Notes: generated by a model not told the origin, from the letters alone. A DNA stretch of 29,052 nt from Pelargonium cotyledonis (GCA_036897625.1 JAYMTA010000429.1:1-29052), one strand, 5' to 3'. Numbered from the stretch's first letter, positions 1-11,737 are shown. Translations and numbers: made by a program.

Positions 1-1980
1 AATGTCGAACATTAATTTTGCATGGCCATTAATGAGATACCTGAGAAGGTCCTGATAAAAGTCTTGGCGTTTATTCAGCTCATCCATAGGGACAGAAGAA
101 TACTTTGGACCCAATTTCTTGCAGACAGTGTCAGGGTGGACATCTATAAGGACAGATCAAGAGTCAATAACAGGGAATATATACAAGAGTCAAAAGATAT
201 GAACTAGATGCAAGTGCAATTCAAGCGTACTTACAAAAACCAAAAGCATAGACCTTTAGAGATTTAATTTTTATAATTTTCATAATTCTTGATCCAGTTC
301 CAACAAGGACCTGAAATTGAATGTTGAAATTGAGTATAATAATGCAAAAGAAAATGCATGCCGTAGATATTAAATAAAAATATATATACAGACAAGAAGA
401 CATCATACAGGAAGACAATGAAATCATTTTGTTAGATAGGTATTGTACCTACATTGATATGAAATAATGGCAAAAGATCCAAAACTAATCTCTCTATCTC
501 CACCACATGGTTATGTTGGCAACATAACCATAGAAAGAATACGACAGCCGAGAAACATCGAAGAGAATATACACCAAACAAGATTTCCTCAACCACTAGT
601 GAAATTCATGTTTATGGCACAGACTTTTCATTGATGTCCATCTGGCATTGAGATCAACATCAACCCCCATAAAATATCAGATACAGACAAAAGAGACATT
701 ATGAATGGTTCAAATTCAGAAATACCGACTCTTCAAGAGTCTTTTTATCTTTAGTACTTGAGCAGGTCTCCATATTTGATATCATATTCTTCAACATATA
801 TTGCTAGCCATGACCTTGGTGAAGTAATAACCAAAGCAACCACACCAATGCTTCTTCAATTGCTAACTTTAACAGGATAGTAGTGCGAATAGATTATCAA
901 ATGGGCACATGCATACTTACCTACTATATATTGGTACTTAGTTTGATTAATTTACAAAAACGGTTTAAACAACACTAAGGAACCTTTAAGAGTAATAAAG
1001 AGAGAACAGGCTACAACGGGCAGAGGAGCATATTAAATAAGCAATAAACAAACACACAAGCCAGATACAAATTCACCATAAATATTTTGCATCAAAGGGA
1101 ATTTTAAGGTTTACAATATTACCCCAGAATTTAAGTTGGAATAATTCTTTGAAGCTACAATGTTATCCAACATCAAAGGGAACTCAATGCCAGTTTTAGG
1201 CTCAACAGCATGTCTTTTCCAGTTTAAGTCAGGTAAAGACAGACCTAAACTGTCACATCCTTGCTGCTCAACCTCGCAAGGCCTTTGATCTGAGCATCCA
1301 TGCATCCTTTTATCAGTGTGATCCACTGGAAAACCAATCGCATTTGAAGATCTGATAGCCATAAACAAGAAAAAACAATTTACAAAAGTAACAGCAATCT
1401 GAAAATGGGGCAGTAAGAAAGCTTAAGTATGTTAGTTTACTTAGCTAAAGGGAAGTTAAATAACTTACAGACTTCCAAAAGGTGGTACCAGGGCAGCAGC
1501 TAGTGAGAGAAAAGGCAAAGATTGAAGCTTTTCAACTTCCCTTTGCAAGTGTCTCATAGTGAAACTAGAAATTTTACCAAAGATCAATGGTATAGCAAAT
1601 TCTCCTTTAGAACTGAAATCAAGCCCCAAAAGGTTTTGTCCAATAGAAGTGATATGTTTAACGTGTGCAGGATTTGTATGGCTTCCATGCGAGGAACCAC
1701 GAATATCACCAGATATGTTCTGTCTCAGATTTGAACTTGTCTGACAAGACAACCATAGAATTAAAGCACCTGTGAATGATGAGAAACAGCCAAGTGCTTC
1801 TTGGAGTGCTATGCTTCCATGGACATACAAGAATTTTGTATTATAGAGTGAACTATCGACAAATGAACTAATGTGTGAAAATATATGGCCCCTACGATTG
1901 TGCAACACATAAGCCTCTGCAGGTAAGTTGTAGGGAGACCCTCCATCAAGATCCAGAAAAAACAACCAACTCTTCCTCAT
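1..1980 (-). CDS. FAP2: FAP2-like fatty-acid-binding protein, chalcone-isomerase fold (partial, 3' end beyond left edge)
   Basis: Four coding exons are visible on the minus strand: 1980-1469, 1351-1123, 310-235 and 143-41. All have GT-AG junctions and the phases join cleanly (about 306 codons). The start MRKSWLFFLDLDGG and the segments GIEFPLMLDN, VLVGTGSRIMKIIKIKSLKVYAFGF and YVHPDTVCKKLGPKYSSVP match my memory of Arabidopsis FAP2 (At2g26310), a chalcone-isomerase-like protein of about 400 aa. The FAP family are fatty-acid-binding, non-catalytic relatives of chalcone isomerase linked to plastid fatty-acid metabolism. About 90 C-terminal residues should lie beyond position 1. No convincing transit peptide is visible at the N-terminus, so plastid location is inferred from the family only. 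The start at 1980 is the first Met of the open exon and begins the conserved block. Identity is strong; the function of FAP2 specifically is poorly known. It lies downstream of GPA1 on the same strand. Confidence 0.88.
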
Positions 1981-2700
1981 ATTTCCTCAACAACACCCAA
2001 TTCAGAGAACAACCTTCTGAAGTGGTATTGTGAGGAAAATTAAAACCAAAAACAAGCAAAATCACCTGCATGGAAACATCAATCAGCATAAGGTCACATC
2101 ATTACAGAAATGTTTGTAACCATTTTTTTAGACAAAAGCAGTTCATGCCAATAATCCAAGAAATTGATTACTTTCAAATTTGGTCTGTGTTAATTTGATC
2201 CTTAAAACAAAAACAGGACAGCCCAAAAAGTATACGCAATCAGCCAATTACAATCAGCAGAAAATGCAACAGAAATAAATAAGCTGATCATTTTAACAAT
2301 ATGGCATGATTTCCCACCTGAAATTCCAATTACAAAATGTATTATGATCCCAATCAGAGCAATGCAATAAAATCTTTAACAAGAAAAACATAGATCAGAT
2401 CAAATTCAGGTCCCCTTGGCTCCTAGAAAAAATTGCTTAAAGACGGTTAAAAAGTTTTGCTTTCAACAAATACAAAGCATTTTCCGGAGAATCAATCAGA
2501 TAAAGAGCATGCCAGAAAAGGAGGAAAAAAACGTACCAGGATTCAAATCTAGAAGAAGGGAAGCTTCACGGATGGGATCGACGCGGTCTCAAAGATTGAA
2601 TGAAAAAAGAAAAAGAAATGGAAAAGCAGGAAATGAAAGAGTTAGAGTTTCAATCGAATTGAGAGAGAAGCTAGGGTTTTTTGGGTTTAAGAGAGGGAAA
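1981..2700 (-). promoter_or_regulatory. FAP2 5' UTR with probable leader intron, and promoter side
   Basis: A CT-rich leader ending at 2537 is followed on the minus strand by GTACGT, a good donor. A matching acceptor (ATGCAG) lies at about 2066, so the leader probably consists of an exon from about 2700 to 2537 and an exon from 2065 to 1981 joined across a 471-base intron. The AAACCCTAG motif near 2670-2690 is typical of plant 5' leaders. The exact transcription start is a guess. Confidence 0.5.
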
Positions 2701-3400
2701 AGGAATATGCTAGAGTATATGGAACGAGAACAAGTCACAGTTGATTCCACGATGAGATGTGTAATGAGCTTTTTCGGAATAAAAGTAGAAATTTCTTAAT
2801 TTCTTAAAAAAAAAAAATGAGATTAATAAAACACGAGAAATGTATGGTCGTCTGAATCGGAGACGACACGGTGGTGGCTGGCGCGGGCAGAGAAGACTCT
2901 TGCTTTTTCTGTTTTGGTTCGGTGGAGAATTTAGATCTTCCCAGACTTCTGGTTTTGTCGTAAATAATATCGGTATTGGTTCGGTTTGTAATGTTTCGGT
3001 TTCATTCTTTTTAATTATTTATTGATATTACTGTTATGTCCACGGCGTATCTCTTTCCTGACAGGTGGCTGGTGGGGACACCAAACTCCAATGTCTACTT
3101 CTTTGGTCTCTCTTTCTTGTACTTTTTGCCTACTCGATTCAACTTGGTGACGTCTCTTTTTCTCTTCTCAATTTAAGAAATATCTTTACTCTCATGTTCA
3201 AGACAATTTTCAATCACTATTTGGGCTGGGTTTTCGTTGTTAGTTCAGCTATACAACAGGAGTAGCTTTTTTCTTTAAACCTCAAATCTCATTTTATACC
3301 GTCAACAAAAAAAATGAACTAAAAAGCTCAAAGAAAATCTAGACTATTTTTAACCATTTAACACAACATGTCTTAGTCTAATATATTCATTTGATATGTT
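2701..3400. other. Intergenic, no gene recognised
   Basis: Short open frames occur here but none has recognisable protein character. The stretch presumably contains the upstream region of the minus-strand FAP2 gene. AT content is high and I see no clear TATA box or repeat. Confidence 0.5.
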
Positions 3401-4172
3401 TAAAAATATGTATTTTGTTAAAAAGGCAGAAGTCTTAGTTTTCAAGTGTAACCGAAAGTCGTCATAAAAGCTCTCGCCTCTCTCTTCTTTACCCAAACTA
3501 GGGTTCTTCTCTACACAGCCGCCCTCGTCGGGCTACAGTTCTCTGGCCAAATCCGTTCGATTTTTCAGTGAGCGGTGGCTCTAAATCTTATATTTACCTT
3601 AAAATTAGCTAATCCTTTATCTTTTGGGTACTTTAAGGCTTAAATTTGCTGGATCCACGTAGCTATAACTCGTCTATCTTCCACTATTTTCTTGAGCTCC
3701 ATTTTCGTTTTCTTGAGCTTGTTTTGTTCTGGGTTGCAGATAGGATTTCAGATTTGTTGGGTTTGTTCTTTATCAGGCTTTTGTGGAGATTGGCTTGCTG
3801 CAAATTTTCAGACATGGGTTCGTTTTGGGTTTGCTGATCTGATTCGGATCTTTTGGATTTGGTATCTCGTCAAGTGCATGTGGAAGAGTTACTGCTTATT
3901 GCTTTCTCTCAAGCTTGTTTGTGATTTGGGTCCGTTGTTCGTAATCCGGTTGGAATATAGGCTCTATTGCCTTTTAATTTTTCAACCAGTCCCCTCAATC
4001 AGGTTTGAACTTTGAAGTTCTTTTTCTTCTTATCTTAGTTTTTTTATCTCGCATCTGGTAATCTGTGTTTGAGGGTTTTAGGTATTAATTTACCTATCTC
4101 TGCTTTAGTAGGAACTAATCTTAAAATTGGAAGTTTGTGAGATCGATATAGTTGTTAGCCTTCTAGTTAAGA

Positions 4173-5048
4173 ATGGAAACTCTTAAAACTTTGTACCAGG
4201 ACTTCTCGGCCTCCTTAGAATCCAACAAATCCCTCTCTCAAGAAGAACAAAAAATGATTTGTATGCAGCTTTTCATCTTTGAAGGAGTGCTAGAAGAATT
4301 TCAAGCATTAACCAAAGAGAGAGATGAACTCAAAGCTCAAAATAAAAAACTGTTGGTTTGAGAAAAGCCACAGAAAAATCAGTTGGAGTTGGAGAATTTC
4401 AAACAAAGTCATGCCAAATTAATGGACAACCTACAGTCCATTTCAGTCATGACTACCCAAAAAGATGAACGCATCAGAGAGCTCAAAGGCACAATTTCAA
4501 CTCAGCAAAAATTAATTTCGGATATGTACAAAGAATTGAAAGTGCTCAGTAAAAGACCTATCACAGATAGTCTTAAATCAATTAGCATAGATAGGATTCA
4601 GTCTGCGGAGCGCTTGAGTTTTCTCTTTCCGGTGAACGACGGTCAATCCCTATGGATTCAGTTTCATAAAGAAAAACAAAGCCTGCAATGCTCTAAATGT
4701 GGAAGTCGAAGTCACTCCAGTTCAAGGTGCATGTGTCTCGGTTTGGTGGAGAAGCAGTGTACACCGTCCATCCCAAAAATATATTACCAAAGGAGAAATA
4801 ATGTTAATGTTGGTAATATGGAAAAGAAGCTTGCTACTCTTCTTAAGAAGTCTTCAATGAATACGTGTCATCAGCAACCTGTGAAGAAAAGCTCTAGTTG
4901 CACATCTCCAGAAGTTTTCCCTCTTTAGAATTCAGATTTCATGGACATTAACTTCACTTCCTCCTCACCAGCTAGTAAAGCTTTCAATGGGGAGATAACT
5001 CAGCCGGTGTTGGCTCCAGAATCAATGGAGAAGAAGGTCATGCCCTAG
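4173..5048 (+). pseudogene. Coiled-coil / zinc-knuckle protein frame broken by two in-frame stops
   Basis: I do not recognise the family. One reading frame runs from the ATG at 4173 to a TAG at 5046, interrupted by TGA at 4359-4361 and TAG at 4926-4928, with no frameshift between the pieces. The first part is a Glu/Lys/Gln-rich, probably coiled-coil segment; the second continues the coiled coil and ends in a CX2CX4HX4C zinc knuckle (CSKCGSRSHSSSRC, encoded near 4690-4730), the kind found in Gag-like and RNA-binding proteins. The last 39 codons after the second stop still look protein-like. Splicing out the first stop would need a 27-base intron, too short for plants. It could be a decayed domesticated gag-like gene or retrogene. 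Whether any part is translated is unknown. Confidence 0.5.
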
Positions 5049-5100
5049 AGGTGTAGGATCGAAAGTATTCCAATGACTCAAAATCGAAAGCATTCCAACA
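5049..5100 (+). repeat. Short tandem duplication after the broken frame
   Basis: The unit ATCGAAAGYATTCCAAYATGA, with small differences, occurs twice in succession at about 5058-5104, just downstream of the last stop of the broken zinc-knuckle frame. Confidence 0.5.
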
Positions 5101-5409
5101 TGAAGGTTAAAATTTGAGGACATCGATGCGCTAAACCAGTAGATGTATTTTCTTCACTCTTGTTTTCAGTTGATAATAGAAAACGATTGAAGCAAATGTT
5201 GAAGAAATGTGGAAGTCCGAAGTCTACCAATCTTTTCAGCAATGAAGTTTCAGTCATGTATTCAGTAGGTTAATGTAGGCTTATGCTAGTTTAGCCTAGA
5301 CTAGGTTGTTATTTTCTGTATTTTGTTATTTTTGTTGTTGTTTCTGTACTTTGTTTCATATATATATATATATTGGCGAGTTATAAAAAAAAAAGATGTA
5401 TTTTGTAAG

Positions 5410-5950
5410 TTATTAGTTTAGGAAGGGGTTTTAATTCAATTCGTTCCAAAATCAGACACAAATGAATTTAAATGATCTTATTTTACAAATTAGTAAACAT
5501 TTACATGAATGGTTTCTTATTCCTCTGGTGTTCAAAGAGTTGGTTAAGATTTTGAGTTTACAATCGAATTATATGGCAAACTCGGTAGTGGTAAGGAATG
5601 GTCGACGACGACCTTCACGTGATCGTCTTAAACTTCATGTGCAATCATTCTCAGTTGTCCGCATTGTTCAAGTGGATGGAGAGAATTTCAATGTTTTGTC
5701 AAGATGTTTTAGTCATCATAACTCAATTTGATAGTAACTAAGTTTCTGTTTACGGTTTGGTCTACGAACCGAGTAACTAATAAGTAATAAGATAGTTCAA
5801 TGACTTCTTGTTAGACACCCAATTTTATATTGTCTTTCGTATATTTTAAACTGAATTAATAAATTATTAACTTTTGCCTAAACAAATTATTTTACTTTTT
5901 CAATTTTGTACTTGCTTTCTAATTTATTATATAATTTAAATTCATTCCAC
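5410..5950. other. Intergenic, no gene recognised
   Basis: There is one open frame of 89 codons (5462-5731). It shows no motif, no coiled coil and no resemblance I know. The rest is AT-rich. Confidence 0.4.
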
Positions 5951-6195
5951 TATTATATATATAGAATAAAATGTATATTAGTTGACTGATATAAAATTAT
6001 ATTAGTTGCAACTTAACAAAGCTAATGAGGTGATGACTTCTCATTTAAAATCACTTATACCCACCCAAGTGAATTTATGGGAGCGAAGCGACCCGTCCGA
6101 ATCCATGATTTTAAATGAAGTGTCATTATCTTATTAGTTTAACTAATATAACTTTATATCGGTCAACTTATATACATTATAACGTATATATAATA
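5951..6195. mobile_element. MITE-like long imperfect hairpin
   Basis: The left arm (about 5951-6052) and right arm (about 6103-6195) are imperfect inverted copies. For example, ATATAAAATTATATTAGTT on the left pairs with the reverse complement of AACTAATATAACTTTATAT on the right, and both inner ends read TTTAAAATCA. A roughly 50-base GC-richer loop (GGGAGCGAAGCGACCCGTCC) separates them. The whole could fold into one hairpin, as in hairpin-type MITEs. I could not settle the exact ends or a target-site duplication. Confidence 0.6.
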
Positions 6196-6692
6196 TCTTT
6201 AACAAATTAGGTGATGTCTCTAATAAATGAGTTTGATTATTACAATATAAGAATACAAAATGTAGTCCGATAACAACACCGACTGCCGACGTGACACCAA
6301 TCCACATTCCACACATCACATGGGAACGTTCTCTTCTCTCCCACTTTGTGTTTTGTTTTGTGGCCGGAATTTCGATCCAACCCACTTCTATTATTTCCCT
6401 ACCAATGCCAACTATACAACATATCAATTGTCTGAGTTCTTGGATTCAAATTAAGCATGCTCCTCATCCACAAATTTGGCTGTAATTAACTAATATAAAT
6501 AAATAAAAAATACGCAACTTTTGTCTCGTTTGTTGAGATAAGTTGGTTTGTCGTAGTCGTCCAACTGTAATTTTTAAATTGAGTCTTCAAATGAAATAAA
6601 GAATATGCGTACCAATCCGATAATTAAACAGTTCCATATTTGTAAACATAAAACTCCTGAGGAATTTGATAGATACACGTAACATTCCACAC

Positions 6693-6752
6693 AACTCAAT
6701 TAGCTGTCATGTCATGTCACAATTAGCTGCATGTCATGCCATGTCACAGCTG
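6693..6752. repeat. Short tandem repeat of TGTCATG-type units
   Basis: The segment contains two copies of an AATTAGCTG...TGTCATG.CATGTCAC unit, itself built from TGTCATG repeats. It lies beyond the GPA1 stop codon and may fall in its 3' UTR or just outside it. Confidence 0.5.
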
Positions 6753-6807
6753 TTTATCTGAGAAAACGACAGTATATGTTAAGGTGATTGCTTGCTTACA
6801 AGTCAAC

Positions 6808-6892
6808 AATAATAGTAATAATAATAATATCAATATCAATACCAATATCAATACCAATATCAATATCAACATCAATAATATCAGTAGAATCA
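6808..6892. repeat. AAT / ATCAAT simple repeat
   Basis: Runs of AAT are followed by many copies of AATATC and AATACC hexamers. This is a compound microsatellite about 170 bases downstream of the GPA1 stop codon. Confidence 0.8.
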
Positions 6893-7059
6893 ATTGAGAA
6901 CCAACCAAAACTTTTAGCCCGACAATGATATATATGCGTGCAAACAAATGGGTGTTGTTTCCAGCTTCAATGATGCCCAAAATCCTTCAAATATAAACAT
7001 TTTCCTTTCCCAAGATATACTGCCTTTGCTTCAATGGCTGGTACCATGCATGGCGGTGG

Positions 7060-10000
7060 TCACAACAACCCGGCCTCGAACAGATTTCTCCTTCTCAATG
7101 TCTCGTCTACCAGCTTGAACGTCTTCTTCACCAGCTTCTGATCCAATGCTGTGGTCCTGTATATCTTAAACACCCGGTCCACCCGATCTGGGGCTGTGCT
7201 CTGGAAATACAATTGCTCAAATTTCTTCTTCACGTACCTGAGTGCAAACATTATTCAAATATGTTGTCAAATAAAACTATTCCTTTTTCTGCTGTGAAGG
7301 ATTGGTGGTGGGATTGAAATGCTTACTCGTACGCATGCTCGATCTCTTGTTTTCCTGTCGCAGCGGGCTGGTAATCTTTGAACCATTCACATACGTTCAG
7401 TGGCACCTACAATACGTAGAACATCAAATACCCGAACCATTTCCAAACTTAGAATAATAGATGTATGTTATGGTTCTTGGTTCTCACTTTTAATACTTTC
7501 TTCTCAAATATATCGTACTTGTTTAAAAACAGCATGAAGGATGTTTTCTGCACAGAAAGAATTAGCATTAATCAATAATAGGAGCCCCAAGTACACAAAT
7601 TTAAATTGCAGACTTAATGGTCGTGAACACATGAAAAAGGTGAGAACAAACATTTATTGGAATAATATAATACTCCGTATTATTTATTAAAAAGAACTTG
7701 AGGCTGCATAACAAATTTGGGATAAAAGAAAACCTCAAAACATGGTTGCCTCAAGACCCAGTCAAATAGTTCCTTCGTCTCCATCATTCGGTTTTTGTTT
7801 TCATCTTCGAAGAGTGTTTGATCATACCTGAAACACAATTGTCAGTTCATGGATCTTAAGCTACGCCTAGTTATGATAACAGAAGGAATAATAGAGACAA
7901 CAATTTGCTATTGACTCCAAAACAGAAATACAGCAGCCTGAGCCCAAATATAGGCCACTGCAACTAAGGTAGTGTTCGTATAATTTTCTTTTTTAAGTAG
8001 AGTAAAATAAAAACAACATACAATACTTAATTTAAAAACTCAAAAAAAAAAATTTTAATCCTAACATTTCCTGGGAGAGGATGTTTGGCAAGGACACTTA
8101 CCTGTCAAACAGACACAAAAAGAGGAAATAATAATGGGGAGGGCTAGATCGAGCCACTAGAAAAGAAAAACAAATTACAAGCATAGTTTCCCTTTCCTAG
8201 GGGTAACAAAACCCTTACTGTCCAGAACCAAAATATCATGTAAGGTAGCATCTACATCCTAGGAAGGGGTAAAAAGAACAAAGTTATACAGCTGAATCCC
8301 AAATCCAGCAAGCCAATTAGCTGCCCAAATGCCCTCTCAACAAGTGTGACTTGCAAGGGTCCCCACCGGACAAACCCGAGCCAAGTACACGAGATGCCAG
8401 GGGGGGTTAAAAGCCCAACAAACAACCCAAAAGTAATGAAGAAGGGTTGTGTGTTATACAAACACCACCTAAGGTAACACTAGAAACTGAAGAAGGTGGT
8501 GAATAAACTGCTCCCACAATAGCACTAAAGAAAAAATAAAGAAATCATAATTCACAAGCAACTTCCCTGAAAGAACTAGCTCATAGTCAAAATCATGACA
8601 CTGATGTCATAATTAGTGGACAGAAGAAATCATGAACTTACTCGCTAATAGCAGCACAAAAGATCACAGCTGTAACACCTTCAAATAGATGAATCCATTT
8701 CCTTCTCTCATTTCTCTGGCCTCCAACATCAAACAGTCTATACACTTCACCACTTTTTTTGTTCTCTCCAACAGGGCTGCCAATATTACAACCAACTAGA
8801 AGTTTATTGAATTACCATGTGCAATTGAGCAAACACAAGTAAGGCATGCTCTCAATTATAACCATATTTATCTGTGGCTCAACTAAACATGCCAGATGTT
8901 TGACATTCAGTACAACTGAGAGAGTTGAGAGTCAATTATGTGCTCAATACTCATCTTCAAATGAGAAAAATGATATCCCCAATGCAATATCATGATCAAA
9001 GAAAAGCTCAGCCAAGGTGATGAAAAAGTACACAGAAATGGGCTTATGTTACATTCATGATATGTCTAAACATAGAACTTGGATTAAAAGTGGCAAATGG
9101 AGAAACATATATAATTGCAGGTTTAAAAATCTACAAACAAGCTTCAATAGAAATGCAAGTTTCTGAGGCAAAGGTTGGGTGGCATATCTCTGACACTAGC
9201 TACTAGTGACCAAATTATGAGAGTAGAACAGTAGATGCATTATTGATACCACTTCCAACATAACAACCGGTCAATGGCTAAGAATTGTTACTTTCTGGGT
9301 AAGAAACCCAGGACAAACATAATACTATTAAAACTGGCTGATGACTGACATATATGACAATTGTAAGCCATGTTACACTCGAAACAGAATACTCACCTGA
9401 ATTGAATTTCCACAACGCCAGTTGTGCGAACTCTCGCATAGAGAACATCCTCCTGCAATACCAAAAATATGTTTTAGATCTAGGGCATTCTCTGCTTGAA
9501 TTATAAGAAAATATTGGAGAATGAATGGAGAAGCTAAATAGCTATATTTTTTTATGGACATCAACTATTGTATTAGGGACCTTCGCAATCATCAGGGGCA
9601 GAAGTACGTTGACTACGATATTAGAAAACATGCAGTTTGTCAAGTAAAATACAAAAACAAACCAATCAAAATCTTATGACTGTGAATGTAGGAGTGTATA
9701 ATGTAAATGAAGAGGGTGTCCGGTTACTAAAACCCCTGTATTGTTAATAAATAATCACTGACCACATTCCTTATAATGGAAGGATCTAAACTGCAGTCTA
9801 CAAAATGAGCTGAGGCAGCAAGAACTGCACATTAAAATCAAGCAGAGAACCAACAAAACAATAAAAGCCTTCGTTTTTGTTTCTCCATATGTAATTTTTT
9901 AAGTGCTCAGAGCTCCAACACATAGCAAAGAAAGTTGGTTGCTTATCCAATATTTCTACAAAAATAAATAAATAAAATTTTGGCAACTATCTTGCGAAAA

Positions 10001-11563
10001 TTAATAGTTGAAAGTAAGATATGATCTGAAAATCTCTTCAAGAAATAAATGTCATTCTTAATGATGAGATAGAGGCCCAAATGTTTCTCATAAAACATTA
10101 TCTTCAGACATATCCTATATCCTAATTCTGAGAACAGTTGCTATCATTTGCTTGCCTTTTCCTTAGAATAAATAGGAAGTGGCATGAAATATAGATACCT
10201 TTGTTGGGACATAATTTGTGTCAGACAATCTTTGCAAATTTTCCAAGAAATAATTAGCACAGTCCGGGACTTGGAGTTCATTTCCTCGAACGTACGTTTC
10301 CTATAAATACAAAGTGAAATAAGTACTAGGACTACTCCATTATAAGAATATCAAATATTAAGCCAAAGAAGAAATAAGGAACTAATTCCAAACTAAAGTG
10401 AAATACCATGCTTCGTCTAGAAGAAGCAACAATACCTGAATTGCAGCATCCTTCCACAGAGTCTCTATCTCCTGTGCAAGCTCTTTGGTGAGACGTGGAT
10501 GATCCAACCTGCTTCCAATTTCTGATAGTTTCTCTCCAATATCCTGAACAGAATGCAAAAGATACCATATTCTTTATATAAGTGTCACATTCAAAAGAAA
10601 AAATTATCGCATCAAGCCTAATGGAAGCTGGAAAGAAAGGATCAAACCTTATTTTCGCTGGACAAAACATACTTCGAAGAATCAGTTTCATTTTGAGCCA
10701 ACTCCTTTGATCCATCATGCAATATCTGATCAACCACATTAAGTATAAGTTTTATGTAAGCATTGCAACTCATTTCCTTTAGCACTTAACCAAGGTTACA
10801 ACTCTCCTATTCACAAAATCTTCTGATTTGTACTATGAAAGTAGCTTGACACTAGATTCTCTTTATACCATACATAAAGGGAAATAACCAACACACCCTT
10901 TCAAGTATTGCATACTTTTATTGTCTGATACACATTGGCATGGATGACTGAAATATAGCTCTTTAGCTCTGCCTCATCAAAGCCAGTTTGAAACAAGAGT
11001 TTTATCTGCACACCAATAATATAACTATCAGCTTCAGTAAAAATTGCACACTGCCACGCTTCGACAGTGACTAATACAATGTCTTGCCTGCTTGAAGATT
11101 GTCGACTTCCCTGACTCTCCGGCACCTGAACGTCAGAAAAAATTAAAGTCATTTACAGAGAAACTGAAATAACAAATGAAAAAGGGAATGCAAGATTTGA
11201 CAGAGTAGGCATGTCAAGCCTCCTCCCTCTCAATTAAGAAGGGTAGAAAAAAGAGAGGTGATCATAGTTCTAAAATACACAATTTCAATTTTATAAGTAC
11301 CAAGCAGTAGAAGTTTCTGGATATGCTTTTCGGCCTTTGTTTCTTGCTCAATTCGTCTTTCGATTTCTGCAGCCTGGGAACACACATGTGACTATCAATT
11401 AGAAGGCAAGTTACCATCTAGAATGAGAAATCATAAAGCTCCAGCGTGAAAGAAAAAAAATGTGCAGAGTGCTCCAAGTAGCAGCCAGTAAAAGGGTTAC
11501 CTGTGCATTCTCCTCAGAATTGGCTTCGTTGTATCGGCGATGTCTGCTGCAGAGTAAGCCCAT
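7060..11563 (-). CDS. GPA1: Heterotrimeric G-protein alpha subunit GPA1 (complete)
   Basis: Thirteen coding exons on the minus strand: 11563-11501, 11373-11301, 11125-11088, 11005-10916, 10725-10648, 10543-10436, 10300-10199, 9452-9397, 8776-8642, 7827-7734, 7547-7488, 7406-7327 and 7237-7060. They sum to 1155 nt, 384 aa; Arabidopsis GPA1 has 383. Visible motifs: N-terminal MGLLCS (myristoylation Gly2, palmitoylation Cys5), P-loop GAGESGKST at 46-54, switch I RVRTT at 191-195 with catalytic Arg191, switch II DVGGQ at 219-223 with catalytic Gln223, NKYD at 288-291, TTA at 354-356, and C-terminus EAGLL. It is a plasma-membrane GTPase that binds G-beta-gamma and is deactivated by RGS1 in many dicots. 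The start was chosen because MG must be N-terminal for myristoylation; in-frame upstream Met codons would block it. Intron 3 has a GC donor. All other introns are GT-AG. Confidence 0.97.
8100..8480. other. GC-richer block of unknown origin inside GPA1 intron 9
   Basis: This part of the 814-base intron between 8641 and 7828 is clearly richer in G and C than the other introns and holds a 69-codon open frame on the minus strand that I do not recognise. It may be an old insertion. No terminal repeats are visible. Confidence 0.3.
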
Positions 11564-11737
11564 ATTTTCTAATACCATGTACAGCATAGACAATGAACCA
11601 ATTAAGCTTCACCAGGTGTCAGATGAGACTTCAATTCCCTCCAACAAAGTTCACTCATACTACATCTAAATCAACCTAACCATGAAGCTGCAATAACATT
11701 AGGGGCTGTTAATAAGATTTGGAACTCCCTAAAAAAC

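Larger units (their letters stand above)
3402..5409 (+). mobile_element. Probable retroposed unit flanked by direct repeats and ending in poly(A)
   Basis: An 11-base perfect direct repeat, ATGTATTTTGT, occurs at 3408-3418 and at 5396-5406. The downstream copy directly follows a run of A residues ending near 5394. The upstream copy is preceded by TTTAAAAAT, which fits the TT|AAAA nick preferred by L1-type endonuclease. Poly(A) followed by a target-site duplication is the classic sign of LINE-mediated retroposition. Inside are a CT-rich 5' UTR-like start at about 3470-3540, a long T-rich leader, the broken coding frame at 4173-5048 and a UTR-like tail. I see no reverse transcriptase, so this would be a retrocopy or a non-autonomous element. 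Confidence 0.5.

Noticed and set aside
1522-1744. Plus-strand open frames opposite FAP2 exon 1
   Set aside because: Shadows of the conserved minus-strand exon.
4356-4382. A possible tiny intron (GTTTGA...ATCAG, 27 bases) that would remove the TGA stop
   Set aside because: Far below the minimum intron length in plants (about 60 bases); the in-phase length is coincidence.
5462-5731. 89-codon open frame
   Set aside because: No motif, coiled coil or known resemblance; expected by chance in this length.
11564-11593. In-frame upstream Met codons as GPA1 start
   Set aside because: They would hide the N-terminal MGLLCS needed for myristoylation, and probably lie in the leader intron.
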